From: CBDDBH01 sp965225625
GTDB taxonomy: Bacteria > Pseudomonadota > Gammaproteobacteria > JADZEE01
Assembly (NCBI GenBank): GCA_965225625.1
Contig: CBDDBH010000029.1
Span: forward strand, 1-64,000
Length of the DNA: 64,000 bases
Reading direction: 5' to 3'
Part shown: in pieces, positions 20,930 to 28,643 of the stretch
Layout: each line of letters begins with the position of its first letter
Numbering within the stretch: the stretch's first letter is position 1
Notes under the pieces: generated by a model
What the model was told of the DNA's origin: nothing
Databases searched by the model: none
What the model saw: the letters and a program-made list of their open reading frames with translations, nothing else
Translations under genes and position numbers: made by a program

Positions 20930-21760
20930 ATGCGGATTAACCAGGAGAATCGGATCCCAGCGGGTTCTGATCTTTATTACAGTCTGTTGTATACGTCGGG
21001 GCAACGACGCATTGCGGCCGAAGCCCTGCATGCTTTCGCCCGCGAAGTCCGTCGAATTCCAACTGAATGTTCCGATCCCGGTGTTGCACGCATGAAACTG
21101 CAATGGTGGCGCGAGGAACTGGCACGCGCAGCAGCCGGCCAGCCTAGGCATCCCGTGGGCACAGCATTAAACGACGTTTACACAGAGTTCGAGATTAGTC
21201 CGCGGCATTTCGAACCACTGATCGATGGCGTGGAGAGCGAACTACAGATGGTAACGCCACCGAGCCAAGACCTTATAGACGACTATTGTCGTGCAGTCGG
21301 CGGGACATTGTGGCGCGCCTGGGCGCAGATAAATGGCGGCGATGATGGCGCTTGTGCGGACAATGCGGCGAGATTGGCCGGGTATGTCGAGCGCGCGAAC
21401 ATCCTGCGCACGTTGCGCGAGGACCTGGATTCCGGCTTGTGCAAGCTAAACGCCGAACAACTGGCCTTCCACGGCATCAGCCACCAACAGTTGACGGACT
21501 ATCAAGCAACATCCGCCATTCGCACGTTGTTTGCCGCCGAGGTCACGGCCATTCGCAATGGCCTTGCGGCCTCGCGCTCGGCATTTACAGCCGTCCATCG
21601 TCAGCAACAACTCGGCATGCTGATTGTCGCTGCAATCACCGATGCTACGCTCACCGCCTATGAAGAAGGTGGTTTGGCTTTCTTGAATTCGCGAGTCGAT
21701 CTAACTCCGCTGCGCAAACTGTGGATTGCCTGGCGCACGCGGCGGCGCGAAAGACCTTAA
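20930..21760 (+). CDS. Squalene/phytoene synthase-family protein without the Asp-rich motif (NDUFAF6-like)
   Basis: 276 residues with the all-helical isoprenoid-synthase fold signature: SDLYYSLLYTSGQRR, ALHAFAREVRRI, MKLQWWREELAR, the second helix pair DDYCRAVGGTLW, and ERANILRTLREDLDSG. Active prenyl-coupling enzymes carry a DxxxD motif after the AFAR helix. Here the equivalent stretch is REVRRIPTEC, so prenyl-diphosphate chemistry is doubtful. The same feature marks NDUFAF6, the mitochondrial complex I assembly factor of this fold. The setting beside ubiG and the sdh assembly genes fits a role in respiratory-complex assembly. The family call is firm, the function is inferred. Confidence 0.75.
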   Translation: MRINQENRIPAGSDLYYSLLYTSGQRRIAAEALHAFAREVRRIPTECSDPGVARMKLQWWREELARAAAGQPRHPVGTALNDVYTEFEISPRHFEPLIDGVESELQMVTPPSQDLIDDYCRAVGGTLWRAWAQINGGDDGACADNAARLAGYVERANILRTLREDLDSGLCKLNAEQLAFHGISHQQLTDYQATSAIRTLFAAEVTAIRNGLAASRSAFTAVHRQQQLGMLIVAAITDATLTAYEEGGLAFLNSRVDLTPLRKLWIAWRTRRRERP

Positions 21761-22218
21761 GGTTGGTTCCGTAGACGTACTCGCAGTAGACGGAAAGCCT
21801 GAGAATCAACGTTGTCAGTGGTCAAAATTGCGTGGCGCTGCTCAGCCGCCGAAAATTCGAAGCGCAAAATCGTCAGCCACGGCAGTACCAGGGCACGTGG
21901 CAGAAGCCGGGCGGGAACGGTGTCGACACAGCCATGGCGGCGCACCCGCCACTCACCGTCCACGCGCAACACGATGTGCTCGATCGCACCAACTCTGTGC
22001 CACACGTGTTCGCGCAGAGTAAAGCCCGCACCGCCGAATAGAGCCGCGCCGATAGCCAATTTCGCGGGCCACCACAGATCTGTTGCGATCAACGGTATCA
22101 GCGGCAACAAATAGCCCGCCGTAAATGCGCACAACAGTGCCCTGGACCGCTTTAGCGTCAAGTTAATCGATGGATGCACGCTACTGATTATACGACGCTT
22201 ACTTGCATTCGCGGTCAT
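21757..22218 (-). CDS. ygfX: YgfX (CptA) family membrane protein
   Basis: About 153 residues. The N-terminal part has two hydrophobic segments (ALLCAFTAGYLLPLIPLIA and LAIGAALFGGAGFTL). It is followed by a soluble region with GEWRVRRHG and PRALVLPWLTILRFEF, typical of YgfX. In E. coli YgfX is encoded beside SdhE (YgfY) and interacts with it, linking it to succinate dehydrogenase maturation. Here it is divergent from the sdh operon and sdhE lies 3.6 kb away. Its end overlaps the end of the phytoene-synthase-like gene by four bases (convergent). ATG at 22218 is preferred over GTG at 22221. Confidence 0.8.
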   Translation of the reverse strand: MTANASKRRIISSVHPSINLTLKRSRALLCAFTAGYLLPLIPLIATDLWWPAKLAIGAALFGGAGFTLREHVWHRVGAIEHIVLRVDGEWRVRRHGCVDTVPARLLPRALVLPWLTILRFEFSAAEQRHAILTTDNVDSQAFRLLRVRLRNQP

Positions 22219-22267
22219 CACAAAAGATACTGAGCGGCACGCCTATAACGCCACAGGAATGCCGGGT

Positions 22268-22435
22268 ATGAGTGATAAGAAGCAGTTAAAAACAGCAGAC
22301 GAAGCAGGCATTCCCGATGCAGACTCTGAGCGTACGTCGATTCCACCAAAGTCGAAAGAGATTGGTGGACCGCGCGGCCCGGAGCCTACTCGTTATGGTG
22401 ATTGGGAACGCGCCGGGCGTTGTATCGATTTCTGA
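22268..22435 (+). CDS. Succinate dehydrogenase assembly factor 4-like protein (DUF1674)
   Basis: Small protein of 55 residues reading from ATG at 22268 to TGA at 22433. The C-terminal 24 residues hold the DUF1674/SDHAF4 signature GGPRGPEPTRYGDWERAGR followed by CIDF. The N-terminal half is polar and probably disordered. In mitochondria SDHAF4 binds flavinylated SdhA and helps its assembly with SdhB. The gene leads the sdhCDAB operon, 60 bases before sdhC, which supports the same job here. A possible promoter (TTGCAT at 22204, GATACT at 22226) lies in the region shared with ygfX. Confidence 0.85.
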   Translation: MSDKKQLKTADEAGIPDADSERTSIPPKSKEIGGPRGPEPTRYGDWERAGRCIDF

Positions 22436-22495
22436 GCGAAAAAACTAACACGTAGTCCAAGCACCGCCGGGTGCTTCGAGGTGGGGAGAACACAT

Positions 22496-22885
22496 ATGCC
22501 GCAAGCCAACGAACCGTTGTCGCCGCATCTGCAGATCTATCAGTGGCAACTGCCGATGGTACTGTCGATCACTCACCGCGGCACGGGCATATTTCTGACG
22601 CTAGGCACGGCATTGCTGGTGTATTGGTTGATGGCGATCGCCGCTGGGCCGCAGGCTTACGCGCAAGCGCAAACCTTACTCGGCTCCACGCTGGGACAGC
22701 TCGCCTTACTCGGTTGGTCCTTTGCGCTGTACTTCCATCTGTGTAATGGCGTTAGGCATTTGTTTTGGGACATTGGCAAGGGATTCGAGCTGACCGCCGT
22801 GTATCGCTCGGGCTATGCCGTTGTGTTGGTGAGTCTCGCGCTTACGGCAGCGACGTGGATGTACGCATGGGGAGGCGCAGCATGA
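22496..22885 (+). CDS. sdhC: Succinate dehydrogenase cytochrome b556 subunit SdhC
   Basis: Membrane anchor of complex II that carries haem b and part of the ubiquinone site. 129 residues with three hydrophobic helices. The N-terminus has PLSPHLQIYQWQLPMVLSITHRG, where the Ser/Arg pair of the SITHR region lines the quinone pocket. The haem-ligand motif is HLCNGVRHLFWDIG. ATG at 22496 follows GGGGAG. The stop overlaps the sdhD start (ATGA). Confidence 0.93.
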   Translation: MPQANEPLSPHLQIYQWQLPMVLSITHRGTGIFLTLGTALLVYWLMAIAAGPQAYAQAQTLLGSTLGQLALLGWSFALYFHLCNGVRHLFWDIGKGFELTAVYRSGYAVVLVSLALTAATWMYAWGGAA

Positions 22886-23265
22886 CGCTACGTACGCCGC
22901 TGTCGCTGGTACGCGGCCTGGGATCGGCGAAGGGCGGCACACATCACTTTTGGATGCAGCGCTTGACCGCCATCGCCCTCGTACCCTTGAGCATCTGGTT
23001 CGTAGTCGCGGTTGTGTGCGTGGCCAATGCCGATTATCAAAGCGCTATCACCTGGGTGCGCTCGCCGCTGAATTCGACCTTGTTGGTGGCGATGATAGTC
23101 GCGCTTTTTTATCACGCACAACTCGGAATGCAGGTGGTATTCGAAGATTATATACACACCGAGTGGCTCAAAGTTACGGTGCAGATATTGTTGCGTTTCG
23201 TTATGGCACTGCTGGCTCTCGGCGCCCTGCTTGCCGTGCTACGCGTTGCGTTTGGAGCCACTTGA
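22882..23265 (+). CDS. sdhD: Succinate dehydrogenase membrane anchor SdhD
   Basis: Second membrane subunit of complex II, 127 residues with three transmembrane helices. It starts at ATG 22882 inside the end of sdhC. GLGSAKGGTHHFWMQRLTAIAL is the quinone-side N-terminus. HAQLGMQVVFEDYIHTE holds the second haem-ligand region and is diagnostic. sdhA starts three bases after its stop. Confidence 0.92.
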   Translation: MTLRTPLSLVRGLGSAKGGTHHFWMQRLTAIALVPLSIWFVVAVVCVANADYQSAITWVRSPLNSTLLVAMIVALFYHAQLGMQVVFEDYIHTEWLKVTVQILLRFVMALLALGALLAVLRVAFGAT

Positions 23266-23268
23266 ACC

Positions 23269-25058
23269 ATGTCAAATAGCTACGAGCTGATCGAGCATAA
23301 ATACGACGTAGTGGTAGTGGGCGCTGGAGGCGCAGGTCTGCGTGCCACGTTCGGGATGGCTGCCAAGGGCCTGTCAACGGCATGCCTGACCAAAGTATTC
23401 CCCACCCGCAGCCACACCGTCGCAGCGCAGGGCGGCATAAGTGCAGCACTGGGCAACATGGGCGAGGACGACTGGCGCTGGCACATGTACGACACTATCA
23501 AAGGTTCGGATTGGCTCGGCGATCAAGATGCGATCGAATACATGTGCCGAGAAGCCGTACCGGCCGTGATCGAGCTGGAGCATCAAGGTGTCCCGTTTTC
23601 GCGTACTGAAGACGGCCGAATTTATCAGCGTCCGTTTGGTGGTATGACTACCCATTATGGCGAGGGCACTGCCCAGCGTACTGCAGCGGCTGCCGATCGC
23701 ACCGGCCACGCAATTTTGCACGCGCTTTATCAACAGTCCTTAAAACACGAAGCGGAATTTTTTGTAGAGTATTTCGCGCTGGATCTGATCATGGACGATG
23801 AGGGCGTTTGCCGCGGCGTGCTCGCGTGGGATCTGGACAACGGCACACTGCATTGTTTCCGCGCACATACGGTGGTATTGGCGACGGGCGGCTACGGGCG
23901 CGCCTACTTCTCCTGCACCTCCGCGCACACCTGCACAGGCGACGGCAACGCGATGGTATTGCGTGCTGGTCTACCGTTACAGGATATGGAGTTTATTCAG
24001 TTTCACCCGACCGGGATCTATGGCGCCGGCTGTCTCATTACCGAAGGAGTACGTGGTGAGGGCGGCTACCTGACGAATTCGGAGAATGAGCGATTTATGG
24101 AGCGCTACGCGCCGAATGCTAAAGATCTGGCATCACGCGACGTCGTCAGTCGTGCAATGACCGTGGAGATCCGCGAAGGCCGGGGTGTGGGCGCTGAAAA
24201 GATCACATCTATCTGCATCTGGAACACCTGGGCGCGGATGTGATCAATGAACGCTTACCCGGAATCGCCGAATCGGCAGAGATATTCGCGGGTGTCGACG
24301 TTACCCGAGAGCCGATACCGGTGCTGCCCACCGTGCATTACAACATGGGCGGCATTCCCACCAATTATCACGGTCAAGTGGTAACACTAAAGGATGGTGA
24401 TCCTGACTGCACGGTGCCGGGTTTAATGGCCATCGGTGAGGCCGCCTGTGTATCGGTGCATGGCGCCAATCGTCTGGGCTCAAATTCGCTACTGGATATT
24501 GTTGTCTTCGGTCGTGCCGCTGCCAATTATTGCGCCGAAAACATTCAAGCCGGCGAATCGCACAAACCGATGGCGCAGGCATTGGTGGACCCGCTACTGG
24601 CGCGCTTCGACCGGCTGCGACATGCCGACGGGTCGACGCCGACGGCCAAGATCCGCGATGACATGCAACGCACCATGCAACATTACGCCGCGGTGTTCCG
24701 CACCGGCGATGTGCTCGATGAAGGTGTCGCCAAACTTCGCGAGGTCGCTCAATCGCTAAGCGACATCAAGGTCAGCGATCGTACGATGATCTGGAATACC
24801 GATCTCGTTGAGACTTACGAGCTCGAAAATCTGATGGCACAGGCAATCGTCAGTATACAGGCGGCCGCTAATCGCACAGAAAGTCGCGGCGCACATGCGC
24901 GCGAGGACTATCCAGAGCGTGACGATGAAAACTGGTACAAACACACACTGACCTGGTTGGACGAAAACAACAACGTGCGCTTCGATTATCGCCCGGTACA
25001 CATGAACACCATGACCGACGAAGTCGAACCCGTACCGCCGAAAAAACGCGTATACTGA
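23269..25058 (+). CDS. sdhA: Succinate dehydrogenase flavoprotein subunit SdhA, one frameshift
   Basis: Catalytic subunit that oxidises succinate to fumarate with covalent FAD. DVVVVGAGGAGLRA binds the dinucleotide, and SHTVAAQGG contains the histidine that links FAD. IQFHPTGIYGAG and GEGGYLTNSENERFM are substrate-site regions. The C-terminal part has GGIPTNYHGQV, GANRLGSNSLLDIVVFGRAA and the terminal capping region. The frame breaks at 24196-24200: a run of four A (GCTGAAAAGAT) should have five, giving EKDHIYLHLEHLGADV. This is a homopolymer error typical of sequencing; with it fixed the protein is about 596 residues, the normal length. Operon order sdhC-D-A-B. Confidence 0.93.
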
Positions 25059-25077
25059 TTTAGGAGCCGCTACGCAC

Positions 25078-25860
25078 ATGGCTGAATTTACCCTCCCGAA
25101 GAATTCCAAAATAGGCTCAGGCAAAACGGTCAATGCGGCCGAGGGCGCCAGCAACAAAAAGGGATTTCGGATCTACCGCTGGAACGCAGATTCAGGCGAT
25201 AACCCCAGCATCGATCGGTTTGAAATCGATCTCGATAAATGCGGTCCGATGGTGTTGGACGCCATCATCTATATCAAAAACGAAATCGACCCGACTCTTA
25301 CCTTTCGCCGCTCCTGTCGCGAAGGCATCTGCGGTTCCTGCGCCATGAATATCGACGGAGCCAATACCCTTGCCTGCACAATACCAATCAGCGAGATCAA
25401 ACGCGACGTACGAATATACCCGCTACCGCACATGCCGGTGAAAAAAGACCTGGTCGCAGACCTGACGCATTTTTACGCGCAGTACGCATCCATCAAACCG
25501 TGGCTGCAAACGCAAACTCCGCCGCCTCCAGACAAAGAACGCCTGCAGTCGAAAGAGGACCGCGACAAAATTGACGGACTTTATGAGTGTATTCTTTGCG
25601 CGTGTTGTTCCACCAGCTGTCCCAGCTACTGGTGGAATCCCGAGCGCTATCTGGGTCCGGCAGTGCTGCTGCAAGCCTACCGGTGGATAGTAGACAGCCG
25701 CGACGAGAACACCGGGGAGCGCTTGGACGATCTTGAAGATCCTTTTCGGCTGTATCGATGCCATACCATCATGAACTGCACCAATGCCTGTCCGAAAGGT
25801 TTGAATCCTGCGAAAGCCATTGCCGAAGTCAAAAAATTGATGGTCACTCGGAGTCTCTAG
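25078..25860 (+). CDS. sdhB: Succinate dehydrogenase iron-sulfur subunit SdhB
   Basis: Electron-transfer subunit of complex II, 260 residues. The plant-ferredoxin-type [2Fe-2S] ligands are in CREGICGSCAMNIDGANTLAC. The [4Fe-4S] motif is CILCACCSTSCP, and the [3Fe-4S] cluster uses CHTIMNCTNACPKGLNP. The N-terminus has an extra 25-residue polar stretch before FRIYRWN. The ribosome binding site is TTAGGAG before ATG 25078. Intact. Confidence 0.95.
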   Translation: MAEFTLPKNSKIGSGKTVNAAEGASNKKGFRIYRWNADSGDNPSIDRFEIDLDKCGPMVLDAIIYIKNEIDPTLTFRRSCREGICGSCAMNIDGANTLACTIPISEIKRDVRIYPLPHMPVKKDLVADLTHFYAQYASIKPWLQTQTPPPPDKERLQSKEDRDKIDGLYECILCACCSTSCPSYWWNPERYLGPAVLLQAYRWIVDSRDENTGERLDDLEDPFRLYRCHTIMNCTNACPKGLNPAKAIAEVKKLMVTRSL

Positions 25861-25866
25861 TGTAGT

Positions 25867-26133
25867 GTGCCGTCCAGTCAGTACGTCACGCACGCAACCT
25901 CATTGAACGACCCACGGCGACTTCGTTGGCGCTGCCGCCGTGGAATGCGGGAACTCGACGTTTTGCTCGGCAGGTTCTTCGACGCACGATTCGAGTCCTT
26001 GAGCGAAGAAGAACAACTGCGCTTCGCGCAACTGCTCGAGCACGAAGATCCATCACTGTTTGCGTGGTTGAACGGCCGTGAAATGCATCCTGATGCAAAC
26101 ATGCAGCAGTTGATTGAAGCGATCCGGGCATAG
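25867..26133 (+). CDS. sdhE: FAD assembly factor SdhE (YgfY/CptB)
   Basis: Small helical protein that promotes covalent flavinylation of SdhA. The core is RWRCRRGMRELDVLLGRFFD, containing the invariant RGxxE segment, followed by FAQLLEHEDPSLFAWLNGR. Homologues begin close to the RWRCRRGM segment, so the true start may be TTG at 25903 (77 residues), not GTG at 25867 (88 residues). It follows sdhB by six bases, giving a full sdhCDAB-E operon, and ygfZ starts six bases later. Confidence 0.88.
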   Translation: MPSSQYVTHATSLNDPRRLRWRCRRGMRELDVLLGRFFDARFESLSEEEQLRFAQLLEHEDPSLFAWLNGREMHPDANMQQLIEAIRA

Positions 26134-26138
26134 CAACG

Positions 26139-27038
26139 ATGAACGTTATCGATCTCACTGAACTTGGTGTTATCCACGTGGGTGGTCCCGATGCGGGCAC
26201 ATTCCTTGCCGACCAGATGACCAGTGATGTGGCGCAACTCACGCCCGGAAGCGGCCAGTTGAGTGCATGGTGCAATCCGCAGGGACGGGTGCAGGCGTTG
26301 TTTCGTCTGTACAGCGCGCAACACGGTTATTATTTGTTTACCCCGCGCGGCTTGATTGCGACCAGCCTGCAGCGCTTGCAGATGTTTGTCATGCGTGCCG
26401 ATGTGACATTGGCAGATCTCAGCGACAGCAGCTATCGGTACGGCTTCTCGGGCAGCGGGTCGGGAGACAGCGTGAAGTCACTCACCGGGATAGACGCGCC
26501 TAGCCCCAACCAGGTCGCGACCACGGGTGGGGTCTATCTATTCGGGCTTACTGACAACCAGTACATAGTCCTGAGCGAACGCCCGATTGAGTCTGCGCAC
26601 AGCGCCGCGATCCAATCCTATGGCCATTGGCGTTTGCTGGACATCCAAGCCGGTGTGCCAAACGTTTATGTGGAAACCACGCAGCAATTCCTGCCACAAA
26701 TGCTCAACCTCGATGCGCTCGGTGGACTGAGCTTTGCCAAGGGCTGCTATCCCGGGCAGGAGGTTATCGCCCGACTTAAGTTTCGCGGCGAATTGAAACG
26801 GCGCATGTATCTCGCTTCCGCGACCACCCCTGATTGTCCCGCTGCCGGAACATTGCTAATCGATCGTGATGGTCAGGACTCCGCCGGCACAGTGGTCGAT
26901 GCGCAAAGGCTTGATGGCGATGCGTTGCTGTTACTCGCCGTGTTGCGGATCGATGCGGCCGAGGCCGATCGTGCTTGTCTCGACGGGCCTAGCATAACTG
27001 CATTGAAGCTGCAGCCCTTACCCTATGCGCTAGCGTAA
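26139..27038 (+). CDS. ygfZ: Folate-binding protein YgfZ (iron-sulfur cluster maintenance)
   Basis: 299 residues, related to the GcvT T-protein. The diagnostic motif KGCYPGQEVIARLKFRG with its conserved cysteine lies near residue 205. GGPDAGTFLADQMTSDV at the N-terminus is also typical. In E. coli YgfZ supports repair and assembly of certain Fe-S enzymes with tetrahydrofolate. Its position after sdhE links it to the Fe-S enzyme SdhB upstream. Its TAA overlaps the ATG of the next gene. Confidence 0.9.
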   Translation: MNVIDLTELGVIHVGGPDAGTFLADQMTSDVAQLTPGSGQLSAWCNPQGRVQALFRLYSAQHGYYLFTPRGLIATSLQRLQMFVMRADVTLADLSDSSYRYGFSGSGSGDSVKSLTGIDAPSPNQVATTGGVYLFGLTDNQYIVLSERPIESAHSAAIQSYGHWRLLDIQAGVPNVYVETTQQFLPQMLNLDALGGLSFAKGCYPGQEVIARLKFRGELKRRMYLASATTPDCPAAGTLLIDRDGQDSAGTVVDAQRLDGDALLLLAVLRIDAAEADRACLDGPSITALKLQPLPYALA

Positions 27039-28042
27039 TGGCCGGAACTGTCCGGGCAAAACACGGTGCGTTTCGGCCGGCCTGGTGGCTGCCGGGCGCA
27101 AACGCCCAGACGCTGTGGGCTGCGGTGGCTCGTCGTACGCCTGGCCCGGCGTTGCACTGGGAGCGCTTACGTCTACCCGATGGCGATTTTATCGACCTCA
27201 GCTGGGCCGGACCCGACAGTCACGCCATTGTTGTGATACTTCACGGACTGGAAGGTTCGTCCGATTCCCGGTACGCCGCAGGCATACTGAACGCCCTGTC
27301 CGAGCGTGGATGGCGCGCCGTGCTATTACATTTTCGCGGCTGCAGCGGCGAGTTAAATGAGTTACCGCGCAGTTATCATTCCGGGGAGACCGGCGATCTT
27401 GGCTTCTTGCTGCAGGTGCTGCGCGAGCGCCATCCTGAGTGCGCGCTGGCCGCAGTAGGTTACTCTTTAGGCGGCAACGTGTTGCTGAAATATTTGGGTG
27501 AACAGGGATCCGCGAGTCCCTTGTGCGGGGCAGCCGCGGTATCCGTGCCCTATGATCTGAACATCGCCGCCAAACGGCTCAACCAAGGTTTCTCTCGTCT
27601 GTATCAATGGCGCCTGCTACGCAGCCTGCGCGCGAAGACCGCGCAAAAGATCGCGGCAATCACCGCGATGCCTGCGGTTCCACGGCTGCATGAATTGCAC
27701 GATTTCTGGAATTTCGACGACGTCGTCACCGCGCCCTTACATGGGTTTGACAGCGCCGATGACTACTACGCCCGCTGCAGCAGCCGCCAGTTCCTGCACC
27801 GCATCGAAACACCAACGCTGCTGCTGCATGCGCGCGATGACCCGTTTATGAGCCCAGGCGCTGTGCCTAGCGGCGCTGAACTCGCCGCCAATGTCACCCT
27901 GGAACTCAGCCCGCGCGGCGGTCACGTGGGTTTCGTAGCCGGACGCTGGCCGTGGCAGGCCCAGTACTGGTTGGAGCAGCGCATTCCTGATTACTTTGCG
28001 GAGTATTTGGATGTGCCAGTAAAGTCGGGCGTAGCGCCGTAG
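27038..28042 (+). CDS. yheT: YheT-family alpha/beta hydrolase
   Basis: 334 residues. The N-terminus PAWWLPGANAQTLWAAVARR is typical of the YheT/EMB8 family. LHGLEGSSDSRYAAGI forms the oxyanion region and GYSLGGNVLLKYLGE contains the nucleophile serine. LLHARDDPFM and RGGHVGFV supply the acid and the histidine. The triad is complete. Substrate unknown, with esterase activity reported for relatives. ATG 27038 overlaps the ygfZ stop. Confidence 0.88.
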   Translation: MAGTVRAKHGAFRPAWWLPGANAQTLWAAVARRTPGPALHWERLRLPDGDFIDLSWAGPDSHAIVVILHGLEGSSDSRYAAGILNALSERGWRAVLLHFRGCSGELNELPRSYHSGETGDLGFLLQVLRERHPECALAAVGYSLGGNVLLKYLGEQGSASPLCGAAAVSVPYDLNIAAKRLNQGFSRLYQWRLLRSLRAKTAQKIAAITAMPAVPRLHELHDFWNFDDVVTAPLHGFDSADDYYARCSSRQFLHRIETPTLLLHARDDPFMSPGAVPSGAELAANVTLELSPRGGHVGFVAGRWPWQAQYWLEQRIPDYFAEYLDVPVKSGVAP

Positions 28043-28138
28043 CAGCGGTGCTCGGTATCCGTGCAATTTTATAACCCCTCATCCGACCCAACCACAGATC
28101 GCGTGTTAATCCCCACTAAATTTGGGAAACTACCGCCC

Positions 28139-28642
28139 ATGAGACGCCGACTTCCTTTTTATCGGGATATTTGTAATCTGCGCAAGCCTGTTGGGATTCG
28201 GGTATTTTCTCGAGTTTGCGCGAGGGCTTACGCCGTGCCCGTTGTGCATTGTGCAACGCGTTTGCTTCATGCTGGTTGGCTTGCTTGCGCTACTAGGGGC
28301 GGCACACGGTCCGGCATCCTTGGGGAACGCGAATTTACGCCGGCCTGCTCGCGGCTGTATCTGCGGTCGGCGCCGCGATCGCGGGGACGCCAGATCTGGT
28401 TACAACACCTACCACCGGACAAGGTGCCCGAGTGTGGTCCCGATCTTGCCTTCATGCTGGAGATGTACGCACCGATTGAGATATTGCAGCGCGTACTCAA
28501 AGGCACCGGAGAATGCGCGGAGATCGCGTGGACTTTTCTTGGCTTGACCATTCCCGGATGGTCGCTGCTATTTTTCGCTATGTTTATTTGTGTTGCAGCG
28601 TTGCTGACGTGGCGTCCGCTGCGGTGGAGCAGAACGGAATAA
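28139..28642 (+). CDS. dsbB: Disulfide bond formation protein DsbB, three frameshifts
   Basis: Inner-membrane quinone reductase that reoxidises DsbA. The first catalytic pair lies in FARGLTPCPLCIVQRV after one transmembrane helix. The second pair is in KVPECGPDLAF and GTGECAEIAW. The C-terminus holds a last helix (WSLLFFAMFICVAALLTW). The reading frame changes near 28155 (CTTCCTTTTT probably has one extra base), near 28323, and near 28378. Segments in frames giving LLGFGYFLEFARG, TRIYAGLLAAVSAVGAAIAG and RQIWLQHLPPDK join to a normal DsbB of about 165 residues. Its stop is one base from the convergent maeB stop. Errors in the sequence are more likely than loss of the gene. Confidence 0.8.
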   Translation: MRRRLPFYRDICNLRKPVGIRVFSRVCARAYAVPVVHCATRLLHAGWLACATRGGTRSGILGEREFTPACSRLYLRSAPRSRGRQIWLQHLPPDKVPECGPDLAFMLEMYAPIEILQRVLKGTGECAEIAWTFLGLTIPGWSLLFFAMFICVAALLTWRPLRWSRTE

Positions 28643-28643
28643 C

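Noticed and set aside
20930..21760. Carotenoid or hopanoid biosynthesis locus
   Set aside because: No other carotenoid or hopanoid genes are near and the Asp motif for catalysis is absent.
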